Shown piece after piece: positions 1 to 6,624 of a DNA stretch of 36,002 nt (the stretch's first letter is position 1; every line of letters begins with the position of its first letter). A program made the translations under genes and the position numbers. The stretch covers positions 1 through 36,002 of the forward strand of contig NZ_DIAX01000084.1 in the NCBI RefSeq assembly GCF_002414845.1, written 5' to 3'. This DNA is from Gordonia sp. UBA5067 (GTDB taxonomy: Bacteria > Actinomycetota > Actinomycetes > Mycobacteriales > Mycobacteriaceae). A model generated the notes under the pieces. It saw only the letters and a list, made by a program, of their open reading frames with translations, made no database searches and had not been told where the DNA came from.

Positions 1-795
1 GGTGCCTTCGTCGACCTCGGCGGCGTCGACGGCCTGGTCCACGTGTCCGAACTGTCCTGGAAGCACATCGACCACCCGAACGAGGTCGTCACCGTGGGCG
101 ACGAGGTCACCGTCGAGGTCCTCGACGTCGACCTGGACCGCGAGCGCGTTTCGCTGTCGCTCAAGGCGACCCAGGAAGACCCGTGGCGTCAGTTCGCCCG
201 CACCCACGCGATCGGCCAGATCGTGCCGGGCAAGGTCACCAAGCTGGTTCCGTTCGGTGCGTTCGTCCGCGTCGAAGAGGGCATCGAGGGCCTGGTCCAC
301 ATCTCCGAGCTCGCCGAGCGCCACGTCGAGGTGCCCGATCAGGTTGTCGCCGTTGGCGACGATGCGCTGGTCAAGGTCATCGACATCGACCTCGAGCGTC
401 GTCGTATCTCGCTGAGCCTCAAGCAGGCCAACGAGGACTACACCGAAGAGTTCGATCCGAGCAAGTACGGCATGGCCGACAGCTACGACGAGCAGGGGAA
501 CTACATCTTCCCCGAGGGCTTCGACGCTGACACCAACGAGTGGCTCGAGGGCTTCGAGGAGCAGCAGAAGGCCTGGGAGGCGCGTTACGCCGAGGCTGAG
601 CGTCGTCACAAGATGCACACCGCCCAGATGGAGAAGTTCGCCAAGGCTGCCGCCGAGGCGGAGAACGCTCCGAGCGACTACTCCTCGTCGACCGACGATT
701 CGGCAGCTGGCGCCTCGGCGCCGAGCTCCGGTGGTTCGTTGGCTAGCGACGAGCAGCTCGCTGCTCTGCGCGAGAAGCTCGCCGGCAACGCCTGA
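1..795 (+). CDS. rpsA: 30S ribosomal protein S1, C-terminal part (5' end outside window)
   Basis: The frame is open from base 1 and ends at TGA 793-795, so the N-terminal part lies upstream of the window. Two S1 OB-fold repeats are visible. The first is cut at its start (about residues 1-55, GAFVDLGG then VSLSLKAT). The second is complete (about 60-140, GKVTKLVPFGAFVRVEEG, GLVHISEL, RRISLSLKQ). An acidic, then Ala/Ser-rich tail of about 115 residues follows, with DPSKYGMADSYDEQGNY and a coiled-coil-like AWEARYAEAERRHKM stretch, ending LAALREKLAGNA. This matches the tail of mycobacterial RpsA. S1 binds mRNA on the 30S subunit and helps initiation. The mycobacterial S1 tail has been proposed, and disputed, as a site for pyrazinoic acid. 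Transcription probably ends at the hairpin at 809-848. Confidence 0.97.
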   Translation, partial: GAFVDLGGVDGLVHVSELSWKHIDHPNEVVTVGDEVTVEVLDVDLDRERVSLSLKATQEDPWRQFARTHAIGQIVPGKVTKLVPFGAFVRVEEGIEGLVHISELAERHVEVPDQVVAVGDDALVKVIDIDLERRRISLSLKQANEDYTEEFDPSKYGMADSYDEQGNYIFPEGFDADTNEWLEGFEEQQKAWEARYAEAERRHKMHTAQMEKFAKAAAEAENAPSDYSSSTDDSAAGASAPSSGGSLASDEQLAALREKLAGNA

Positions 796-808
796 ACATC
801 TCGGTAGC

Positions 809-848
809 AAACAAGCTCCCCGGTCCGATTGGGCCGGGGAGCTTGTTT
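809..848. terminator. Strong bidirectional intrinsic terminator between rpsA and a convergent gene
   Basis: Bases 809-823 are the exact reverse complement of 834-848 (15 bp). Three further pairs (824-826 with 831-833, one G-U) leave a GATT loop. The plus-strand arm ends in TTGTTT and continues GTTTGG, giving a U-rich tail; the opposite strand has the same property. It begins 13 bases after the rpsA stop and ends 23 bases before the stop of the minus-strand gene, so it can serve both. It is the clearest terminator in the window. Confidence 0.93.
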
Positions 849-871
849 GTTTGGTGCGCGGCAGCGGCGCG

Positions 872-1255
872 TCAGCCCGCCCGGGCCGACGTCGAGCACC
901 GGCCATACGCATAGTGCTTGGCGATTCGACGCCCGTTGGCCCACACCGCACAACCGATATAGGCCTGCGGGTTGGTGGCGGTGGCGGCGACGGCCGCCCC
1001 GTCGTAGGTGTATGCGGCGACGGTGCGTTCCCAGCAACCTGCGCCGAGCCAGCGGGAAGTCCGTCCCTGTTCGGCAACCGACTCACCAACGCCGACGCCG
1101 TAGGTGATGGTTGCGTTGGTCGGCGTGGTGTCGCTCGCGCAGACGCGCAGGGTGTAATCCACCCGCGGCGCGGCAGCGGCAAACGGGACCGTGCTGGCCG
1201 GGCCGGTGAGAGCGAGGGTGAGCGCCGCGGCGCAGCCGAATCGCAGTAATGGCAT
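872..1255 (-). CDS. Small secreted protein with four cysteines, function unknown
   Basis: This encodes 127 residues, ATG at 1255 and stop at 872-874. The N-terminus is a typical Sec signal: MPLLRFG, a hydrophobic core CAAALTLALTGPAS, and an AAAA region near residues 27-30 suitable for signal peptidase I. The likely mature part is about 98 residues, begins near PRVDYTLRVCAS, and has four cysteines (in VCAS, GCWE, GCAV, GRCS), enough for two disulfides outside the membrane. I do not recognise the family. The size and architecture resemble the many small exported proteins of Mycobacteriales. It lies between rpsA and pncA on the opposite strand and converges on rpsA across the shared terminator. 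A role cannot be assigned. Confidence 0.8.
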   Translation of the reverse strand: MPLLRFGCAAALTLALTGPASTVPFAAAAPRVDYTLRVCASDTTPTNATITYGVGVGESVAEQGRTSRWLGAGCWERTVAAYTYDGAAVAATATNPQAYIGCAVWANGRRIAKHYAYGRCSTSARAG

Positions 1256-1338
1256 TGCGCCAGCGTAACCACCGTGGCGGCACCTGGTGGGCCGGCCCGT
1301 GCTTCGGAGCAGGCCAGGGGAGTCGGCGTAGGTGGCGA

Positions 1339-1344
1339 TAGACT
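1339..1344 (+). promoter_or_regulatory. Candidate -10 element for pncA (leaderless)
   Basis: TAGACT lies exactly 6 bases before the GTG start at 1351, which puts the expected transcription start on or next to the start codon. No Shine-Dalgarno sequence precedes the GTG, consistent with a leaderless mRNA. I see no convincing -35. Confidence 0.5.
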
Positions 1345-1350
1345 CGAGTA

Positions 1351-1953
1351 GTGAGGTCTAACGCGCTGATCGTGGTCGACGTCCAGTACGACTTCTGCGA
1401 AGGCGGATCGCTCGCGGTGGTGGGCGGGCTCGGGATGGCCAGTCGGCTGGCCGCCGCGCTGCGCGACGAGGCCTTTGTGGGCCGCTACGACGTGCTGGTG
1501 ACGACCCAGGATTGGCATATCGATCCGGGTGCGCATTTCGCGGCAGCGGGGCAGGTGCCAGACTTCCAGACATCGTGGCCCGTCCACTGCGTCGCCGGGT
1601 CCGATGGTGCCCGCATTATTGCCGAGCTCGACGACGCGGTGGCGGGCATCGAGACAATCCCGGTGATCCGCGTGTTCAAAGGGCACTACAGTGCCGCGTA
1701 TTCCGGCTTCGAAGGCGTCACCGGAGATGATGAGCGGCTACTCGATCGGCTGCGGTCCGATGGTGTCACCGACGTCGACATTGCCGGGATCGCCACCGAC
1801 TACTGCGTGAAGCAGACGGCCATCCACGCCGCTGATGCGGGATTCGGCACGACGGTTCTCCAGGACTTCGCAGTCGGCATCGACGACGCCGACGTGGCTG
1901 CGCTCTATGCGAGTGGGTTCGCGGCAGCGGGTGTTTCGGTCCGCCACCGGTAG
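1351..1953 (+). CDS. pncA: Nicotinamidase / pyrazinamidase
   Basis: This encodes 200 residues of the isochorismatase-like hydrolase fold. PncA hydrolyses nicotinamide to nicotinate and ammonia in NAD salvage, and in M. tuberculosis it activates pyrazinamide. The full active site is visible: Asp10 (VVDVQYDF), Lys110 (RVFKGHY) and Cys152 (TDYCVKQ) form the catalytic triad. Asp54, His56 and His62 (QDWHIDPGAH) and His79 (WPVHC) match the metal ligands. The GTG at 1351 is chosen because the hydrophobic first strand ALIVVDVQ follows directly and a TAGACT -10 stands 6 bases upstream. The gene is the only one between the minus-strand secreted protein and coaE, and coaE follows after about 40 bases. 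In M. tuberculosis pncA lies elsewhere, so its position beside rpsA is specific to this lineage. Confidence 0.95.
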   Translation: MRSNALIVVDVQYDFCEGGSLAVVGGLGMASRLAAALRDEAFVGRYDVLVTTQDWHIDPGAHFAAAGQVPDFQTSWPVHCVAGSDGARIIAELDDAVAGIETIPVIRVFKGHYSAAYSGFEGVTGDDERLLDRLRSDGVTDVDIAGIATDYCVKQTAIHAADAGFGTTVLQDFAVGIDDADVAALYASGFAAAGVSVRHR

Positions 1954-1995
1954 CCGGTGCTGGTCCTCGGCCGGCTCGTTTGCCACACTGAGGAC

Positions 1996-2895
1996 GTGAT
2001 TCGAGTGGGTTTGACCGGTGGAATGGGCGCGGGGAAGTCGACCGTTGCGAAGGCCTTTGCTGATCGGGACGCGTACCTGATCGACGCGGACAAGATTGCG
2101 CGCGAGGTGGTGGCGGCGGGCACTCCGGGCCTGGCGGCCCTGATGGCGGCTTTCGGTGCCGGCATCATTGGCCCCGACGGTGAGCTGGACCGTGCGGCAC
2201 TTGCCGCCAAGGCGTTCGCCGACGACGAGTCCCGGGCCAAGCTGAACGCCATCACGCATCCGCTCATCGGCGCCCGCACAACTGAGCTGCTCGACGCGGC
2301 CCCAGCGAATGCGATTGTCGTGCAAGACATTCCCCTGCTGGTGGAGAACCACACCGCCCCGTTCTTCCATGCGGTCGTGGTGGTGAACGCCGACGTGGAT
2401 GTGCGGGTGCATCGGTTGGTGACGTCGCGCGGACTCGATGAGGCCGATGCGCGGGCCCGCATTGCCGCGCAGGCGACCGAGCAACAGCGTCGTGTGGTCG
2501 CCGACGCGTGGCTGGACAACTCGAATGAGCACGCGCATCTGCTCGAGCAGGCGATTGATCTGTGGGCGCGACGCTTGGTGCCCTACGAGGCCAACGTGCG
2601 AGCCGGGGTCGTGGCAACTCCCGATCCCGATCTTGTTGCCGCCGATCCGGATTCCGCTGCGTTGCCGACCCGCTTGACCAACCGGCTGTGGGCGATCGCG
2701 GGGGACAAGGCGGTCGCCATCGAGGTCACTTCCACCGAACCGGTGACCGCACTGAGAATCGCCGCGCGTGATGGCGAGGCGGGGGCGGCCCTGCCCGAGC
2801 TGCTGCGGGCCGGCGGCTTCCCCGCCGACGGATTGGGAGCATTCGCCTCGGCGGACCCCGGTCGCCCCGCGAAGGTCGAAATCGCCCTTCCTTGA
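1996..2895 (+). CDS. coaE: Dephospho-CoA kinase with C-terminal extension
   Basis: CoaE phosphorylates the ribose 3'-OH of dephospho-CoA, the last step of CoA synthesis. The P-loop GGMGAGKST is at residues 8-16, followed by family motifs DADKIAREVV, THPLIGAR and QDIPLLVEN. The start is placed at GTG 1996 so that the protein begins MIRVGLTGG, like family members. GTG 2005 (three codons later) is an alternative, better spaced from GAGG at 1990-1993, and an ATG 13 codons upstream adds residues unlike the family. The kinase proper ends near residue 200 (LVPYEANVRAG). A further ~95 residues rich in Asp and Ala follow, with LTNRLWAIAG near the middle. M. tuberculosis CoaE carries a longer GrpB/UPF0157-type domain here, so this tail may be a shortened or different appendage. 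It converges with the DUF402 gene, 4 bases separating the two stop codons. Confidence 0.94.
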   Translation: MIRVGLTGGMGAGKSTVAKAFADRDAYLIDADKIAREVVAAGTPGLAALMAAFGAGIIGPDGELDRAALAAKAFADDESRAKLNAITHPLIGARTTELLDAAPANAIVVQDIPLLVENHTAPFFHAVVVVNADVDVRVHRLVTSRGLDEADARARIAAQATEQQRRVVADAWLDNSNEHAHLLEQAIDLWARRLVPYEANVRAGVVATPDPDLVAADPDSAALPTRLTNRLWAIAGDKAVAIEVTSTEPVTALRIAARDGEAGAALPELLRAGGFPADGLGAFASADPGRPAKVEIALP

Positions 2896-2906
2896 GGGTT
2901 CAAGGA
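2889..2906. terminator. Short hairpin spanning both convergent stop codons
   Basis: TCCTTGA (2889-2895) pairs perfectly with TCAAGGA (2900-2906) around a 4-base loop. Each arm contains the stop codon of one gene: TGA of coaE on plus and TGA of the DUF402 gene on minus. Two opposed TGA stops give 3 bp automatically, so only 4 bp are informative. No U-tract follows, so it is a weak terminator candidate. Confidence 0.3.
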
Positions 2907-3430
2907 CGGTCGCGCCAGGTTACGGGCTCGCCGACTGCATCGTCGAGCCAGCCTTGTACGTCATGGGCGCGCTCTGCTGCGCCGACGAGTGTCCTGGTGG
3001 CGATCTGCACCGCGAGCTCGCACTGCGCGGTGGTGAGATAGCCGTCTGCGTGCGCGTCGAAGACTTCGTCGACGTCGATCAGTTCCAGCGGCCGTCCGAC
3101 GACATCGACGAGGTCGAGGTACCAGTCGGTCGCGTGCCAGCGGCCGTCGGCGTCGGGTCCGGTGAATTCGCCGACGTCGAGATACAGACGCTGGCCCGGG
3201 CGATAGTCCGGCTCGCGGAAATGAAAGATGTTGGCGCGCAGTCCGAGGGTGGGGAGTAGCCAGGACTCAAGCCGTTCGAACCTGGGGTGGTCGGCCGGTC
3301 GTGACATGTAGAGCCCATAGTCGGTGGCGCGATAGACCTCGACCGGCCGCACGAAGCCTTTCGGGTCCGTGTTGGTCTTGGCCGGTACGTCGAAGGTCTC
3401 GACCTTGGGCGGATGTGCGGTGGGTGCCAT
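2900..3430 (-). CDS. DUF402-family protein (homologue of Rv1632c by position)
   Basis: This encodes 176 residues, ATG at 3430. The sequence contains the DUF402 pattern: VYRATDYGLYMSR near the N-terminus, then RLYLDVGEF, and the acidic core TDWYLDLVDVV followed by LIDVDEVFDAHADGYL. DUF402 proteins include nucleotide diphosphatases and related phosphatases that bind divalent metals through such Asp/Glu residues. The exact substrate here is unknown. The frame stays open 97 codons further upstream, but that part is Arg/Pro/His-rich and overlaps a better small gene in another frame, so the ATG at 3430 is preferred. That ATG lies 2 bases after the stop of the upstream gene, suggesting translational coupling. 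The gene sits between coaE and uvrB in the opposite direction, as in M. tuberculosis. Confidence 0.85.
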   Translation of the reverse strand: MAPTAHPPKVETFDVPAKTNTDPKGFVRPVEVYRATDYGLYMSRPADHPRFERLESWLLPTLGLRANIFHFREPDYRPGQRLYLDVGEFTGPDADGRWHATDWYLDLVDVVGRPLELIDVDEVFDAHADGYLTTAQCELAVQIATRTLVGAAERAHDVQGWLDDAVGEPVTWRDRP

Positions 3431-3432
3431 CG

Positions 3433-3702
3433 TCAGTGTCGCTCCGAGCCTTCGGCGGGTGATTCGTCCGCGTGCGCCGGGAACACGCGTCCGCCTGCGG
3501 TGTCGCTGGCGTGTCGGCGCGCGGCGAGGAAGGTGTCGCGGTCCTCCTCGGCGGTGGCACCCGTGGTGAATTCGAGTTGACCCCACCGCATCAAGCGCAT
3601 GGGCTCGGGCTGCGTGATGGCGTGGTCGTGGAGCGCGGCCGCGTAGCCGGGCAGGTCCGCGGGGTCCATCGGCAGGTGGAGTTGCGCTCGGGCATGGCCC
3701 AA
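3433..3702 (-). CDS. Small hypothetical protein upstream of the DUF402 gene
   Basis: This encodes 89 residues from TTG 3702, or 78 from ATG 3669 (MDPADLPGYAAALHDH), which may be the true start. The product is acidic and of normal composition (MRLMRWGQLEFTTGATAEED, FLAARRHASDTAGGRVFPAH), unlike the Arg/Pro/His-rich translation of the competing frame. I recognise no domain. It ends at 3433, 2 bases before the DUF402 ATG, so the two genes probably form an operon. Its upstream edge overlaps a 19-bp tandem repeat that carries TATGAT on this strand, a possible -10. It could still be a chance frame; the tight spacing is the main argument for it. Confidence 0.5.
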   Translation of the reverse strand: MGHARAQLHLPMDPADLPGYAAALHDHAITQPEPMRLMRWGQLEFTTGATAEEDRDTFLAARRHASDTAGGRVFPAHADESPAEGSERH

Positions 3703-3730
3703 TCATACGAACATGGCCCAATCATACGAA
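3693..3730. repeat. Perfect 19-bp tandem duplication with a -10-like core
   Basis: A 19-base unit beginning CATGGCCCAATC occurs twice head to tail (3693-3711 and 3712-3730) with no mismatch. On the minus strand each copy reads TTCGTATGAT then TGGGCCATG, so each contains TATGAT 6 bases before an ATG. It lies between the divergent small gene (minus) and uvrB (plus) and outside conserved coding sequence. It may be a recent slippage duplication of a promoter, or a paired protein-binding site. Confidence 0.85.
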
Positions 3731-3866
3731 TCGGACTTCCCGATGCCGAACGGGCCACGCTGGGGCCGGGTCACCCCAAACCGGTTGGTGCGGGTGAGTG
3801 TTTGCTCGGCGAGGTGAAGTACCGCTGGCCTGTTCGCCGTCGGGGCGGCATGTCGGGGGTCGCCCC

Positions 3867-3872
3867 TATCCT
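3867..3872 (+). promoter_or_regulatory. Candidate -10 element for uvrB (leaderless)
   Basis: TATCCT ends 6 bases before the uvrB ATG at 3879. No Shine-Dalgarno sequence lies between. The stretch 3731-3866 upstream of it holds no gene I can support, and I see no SOS (LexA-type TCGAAC-N4-GTTCGA) box in it. Confidence 0.45.
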
Positions 3873-3878
3873 GGTGTC

Positions 3879-6047
3879 ATGGCGTTCCCTGCAGAGAAAC
3901 CGGTCCTCGCGCATTCTGAGTTCCGCCCGATCGGCGAGATCGAGCGTGCCGATGCACGCTTCGACGTGGTCAGCGAGTTTGAGCCGGCCGGTGACCAGCC
4001 GGCAGCGATCGATGAGCTTGAGCGCCGAGTCAACGACGGGGAGCGCGACATCGTGTTGCTCGGCGCGACCGGCACCGGCAAGTCGGCGACGACGGCCTGG
4101 CTGATCGAACGCCTGCAACGCCCCGCGCTGGTCATGGCCCCCAACAAGACCCTCGCGGCGCAGCTTGCCAACGAACTGCAGGAAATGCTCCCGAACAACG
4201 CGGTGGAGTACTTCGTCTCCTATTACGACTACTACCAACCCGAGGCGTACATCGCGCAGACCGACACCTACATCGAGAAGGACTCGTCGATCAACGACGA
4301 TGTGGAGCGCTTGCGCCACTCGGCGACCTCGAGCCTGCTATCGCGGCGCGATGTCGTCGTGGTGGCCTCGGTGTCGTGCATCTACGGATTGGGCACGCCC
4401 CAGTCCTACCTCGACCGCTCGGTGGAGATGTCGGTCGGCGACGAGATCGACCGCGACGCGCTGCTGCGCCTGCTCGTCGACGTGCAGTACAGCCGTAACG
4501 ACATGTCTTTCACGCGCGGCGGATTCCGGGTGCGCGGCGACACCGTCGAAATCATCCCGTCCTACGAGGAACTCGCCATCCGTATCGAGTTCTTCGGCGA
4601 CGAGGTCGAGGCGTTGTACTACCTGCATCCGCTTACCGGGGACGTCGTGCGGCAGGTCGATACGGTCCGAATCTTCCCGGCCACCCACTATGTGGCCGGA
4701 CCGGAGCGCATGGAACGTGCGATGAAGGGCATCGAGGACGAACTCGCGCAACGTCTCGCCGAGTTGGAGAACAAGGGGAAGCTGCTCGAGGCTCAGCGGC
4801 TGAGAATGCGCACCAGCTACGACTTGGAGATGATGCGCCAAGTCGGCTTCTGTTCCGGCATCGAGAACTATTCGCGCCATATCGACGGGCGCGGCGCCGG
4901 CTCGGCTCCGGCCACCCTGATCGACTACTTCCCCGAGGACTTTCTGCTCGTCATCGATGAATCACATGTGACGGTGCCGCAGATCGGTGCCATGTACGAG
5001 GGGGATATGTCGCGTAAGCGCAACCTCGTCGACTTCGGCTTCCGGCTGCCGTCGGCCGTCGACAATCGCCCGTTGACCTGGAACGAGTTCGTCGACCGGG
5101 TCGGCCAGACGGTCTACCTGTCGGCGACGCCGGGGCCCTACGAACTGGGGCAGAGCAACGGCGAGTTCGTCGAGCAGGTCATCCGGCCGACCGGACTGCT
5201 CGACCCGAAAGTCGTGGTGAAGCCGACGAAAGGTCAAATCGACGACCTGGTGCACGAGATCCGCGAGCGGACCGAGCGCAACGAGCGCGTTCTCGTCACG
5301 ACGCTGACCAAAAAGATGGCCGAGGACCTCACCGACTATCTACTCGAACTGGGGATTCGCGTCCGGTATCTGCACTCGGAGGTCGATACCCTGCGGCGCG
5401 TCGAACTGCTGCGGCAGCTGCGCCTGGGCGAATATGACGTGCTCGTCGGGATCAACCTGCTCCGCGAGGGCCTCGACCTCCCGGAGGTGTCCCTCGTGGC
5501 AATCCTCGACGCGGACAAGGAGGGCTTCCTGCGCAGTACCACCTCGCTCATTCAGACGATCGGTCGCGCCGCCCGCAACGTTTCCGGCGAGGTGCACATG
5601 TACGCCGACAAGATCACCGATTCGATGCAGAATGCGATTGACGAAACAGAACGCCGTCGCGAAAAGCAGATCGCCTACAACAAGGAAGCAGGAATCGATC
5701 CGCAGCCGCTGCGCAAGAAGATCGCCGACATCCTCGACCAGGTCTACCGCGAGGCCGACGATGATGTGGCCGGCGCGGCACCGGTCGGCGGATCGGGCCG
5801 CAATGCCACCCGGGGGCGCCGCGCCCAGGGTGACAACCCGAAGGGGCCGGGCAGCACGGGCGTCATCGCCCACCGGGACACCTCGGCGATGCCGCGTGCT
5901 GAATTGGCCGACTTGATCGCCGCGCTCACCGACCAGATGATGTCGGCGGCCCGCGACCTGCAGTTCGAGCTGGCCGGGCGGCTGCGCGACGAAATCGCCG
6001 ACTTGAAGAAGGAATTACGCGGAATGGATGCGGCGGGGATCAAATAG
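3879..6047 (+). CDS. uvrB: Excinuclease ABC subunit UvrB
   Basis: This encodes 722 residues, full length for an actinobacterial UvrB. UvrB is the damage-verifying helicase-like subunit of nucleotide excision repair: UvrA loads it and it then recruits UvrC. Visible parts are Walker A GATGTGKS (62-69), the beta-hairpin region [14 protein letters not shown] that clamps damaged DNA, the [18 protein letters not shown] block, the DEAD-type [13 protein letters not shown], helicase motifs TVYLSATPG and [16 protein letters not shown], motif [12 protein letters not shown], and a C-terminal UVR domain ([19 protein letters not shown]) for UvrC contact. The ATG at 3879 gives [15 protein letters not shown], matching mycobacterial UvrB. 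An upstream in-frame start would add 27 unrelated residues. It is probably transcribed alone from the leaderless promoter just upstream. UvrA lies about 3.8 kb downstream on the same strand. Confidence 0.98.
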   Translation: MAFPAEKPVLAHSEFRPIGEIERADARFDVVSEFEPAGDQPAAIDELERRVNDGERDIVLLGATGTGKSATTAWLIERLQRPALVMAPNKTLAAQLANELQEMLPNNAVEYFVSYYDYYQPEAYIAQTDTYIEKDSSINDDVERLRHSATSSLLSRRDVVVVASVSCIYGLGTPQSYLDRSVEMSVGDEIDRDALLRLLVDVQYSRNDMSFTRGGFRVRGDTVEIIPSYEELAIRIEFFGDEVEALYYLHPLTGDVVRQVDTVRIFPATHYVAGPERMERAMKGIEDELAQRLAELENKGKLLEAQRLRMRTSYDLEMMRQVGFCSGIENYSRHIDGRGAGSAPATLIDYFPEDFLLVIDESHVTVPQIGAMYEGDMSRKRNLVDFGFRLPSAVDNRPLTWNEFVDRVGQTVYLSATPGPYELGQSNGEFVEQVIRPTGLLDPKVVVKPTKGQIDDLVHEIRERTERNERVLVTTLTKKMAEDLTDYLLELGIRVRYLHSEVDTLRRVELLRQLRLGEYDVLVGINLLREGLDLPEVSLVAILDADKEGFLRSTTSLIQTIGRAARNVSGEVHMYADKITDSMQNAIDETERRREKQIAYNKEAGIDPQPLRKKIADILDQVYREADDDVAGAAPVGGSGRNATRGRRAQGDNPKGPGSTGVIAHRDTSAMPRAELADLIAALTDQMMSAARDLQFELAGRLRDEIADLKKELRGMDAAGIK

Positions 6048-6100
6048 CGGCACTGTAGTGGCGGTGGACACCAGCGGGCGCACTGTGACCCGAGTGGACC

Positions 6101-6106
6101 TACAAT
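6101..6106 (+). promoter_or_regulatory. Candidate -10 element for the universal stress gene
   Basis: TACAAT at 6101-6106 precedes the stress-protein ATG (6153) by 46 bases. The expected start near 6113 would give a ~40-base leader ending in the strong GGAGGG at 6139-6144, 8 bases before the ATG. No clear -35 is seen at 16-18 bases. TGTGAC at 6084-6089 looks like half of a cAMP-receptor site but lacks the other half. Confidence 0.4.
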
Positions 6107-6152
6107 CCGATAGGGTGCTTACCGCACAAGCTAATTCTGGAGGGAATGGTCA

Positions 6153-6599
6153 ATGTCTGCATATAACACCGTAGTAGTGGGCACCGACGGGTCGGAGTCC
6201 TCGCTGAAGGCGGTGGAACGCGCCGGCTCGTTGGCCGGCGAGACGGCGACACTGGTAATCGCGTGCGCCTACTTCCCGAACGAGGGCCGCGACATCAACG
6301 CGATGTCCGATGTTCTCAAAGACGAGGCATACCAGGTTCACGGTTCCGCGCCGACGGAGGAGATCCTGCGCACCGCGAAGGAGCGTGCGACCTCGGCCGG
6401 TGCCAAGCTGGTCCAGCAGCGCCCAATCAAGGGTGCTCCGGTTGATGCGCTGCTACAGCTCGTCGTCGACGTCAAAGCTGATCTGCTCGTGGTTGGAAAC
6501 AAGGGCCTCAACACCCTGTCCGGCCGCCTGCTGGGGTCGGTGCCCGCCGATGCCGCGCGCAAAGCGGCTGTCGACGTGCTGATCGTCCACACGACGTAG
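6153..6599 (+). CDS. Universal stress protein, Rv1636 (TB15.3)-like
   Basis: This encodes 148 residues, a single Usp domain. The N-terminus MSAYNTVVVGTDGSE and C-terminus VDVLIVHTT are nearly those of M. tuberculosis Rv1636, which binds cAMP and, more weakly, ATP. The nucleotide loop G-x2-G-x9-G-S is present (GNKGLNTLSGRLLGS, then VPADAARKA). Asp12 in the GTDGS strand-loop matches the family. Such proteins are small cytosolic dimers thought to buffer or sense cyclic nucleotides. The start is well supported by GGAGGG 8 bases upstream; an ATG at 6145 is out of frame. It follows uvrB after about 105 bases with its own probable promoter, and converges with the HelD-like gene across a short GC-rich terminator. 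M. tuberculosis has two extra genes between uvrB and this gene that are absent here. Confidence 0.95.
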   Translation: MSAYNTVVVGTDGSESSLKAVERAGSLAGETATLVIACAYFPNEGRDINAMSDVLKDEAYQVHGSAPTEEILRTAKERATSAGAKLVQQRPIKGAPVDALLQLVVDVKADLLVVGNKGLNTLSGRLLGSVPADAARKAAVDVLIVHTT

Positions 6600-6604
6600 C
6601 CGCC

Positions 6605-6623
6605 GGGGGCGCCTGGCGCCCCC
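6605..6623. terminator. GC-rich hairpin terminator between convergent genes
   Basis: GGGGGCGC (6605-6612) pairs perfectly with GCGCCCCC (6616-6623) around a 3-base loop. It fills the 25-base gap between the stress-protein stop and the HelD-like stop, so it probably terminates both. The plus-strand tail TCAGTTCTCTTCTT is moderately U-rich; the opposite strand has no U-tract. Confidence 0.75.
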
Positions 6624-6624
6624 G

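Noticed and set aside
3798..3878. Upstream start extending UvrB by 27 residues
   Set aside because: Added residues do not match UvrB; ATG 3879 fits the family and sits 6 bases from a -10.
6084..6099. CRP-like site upstream of the cAMP-binding stress gene
   Set aside because: Only TGTGA is present; the second half TGGAC does not match TCACA.
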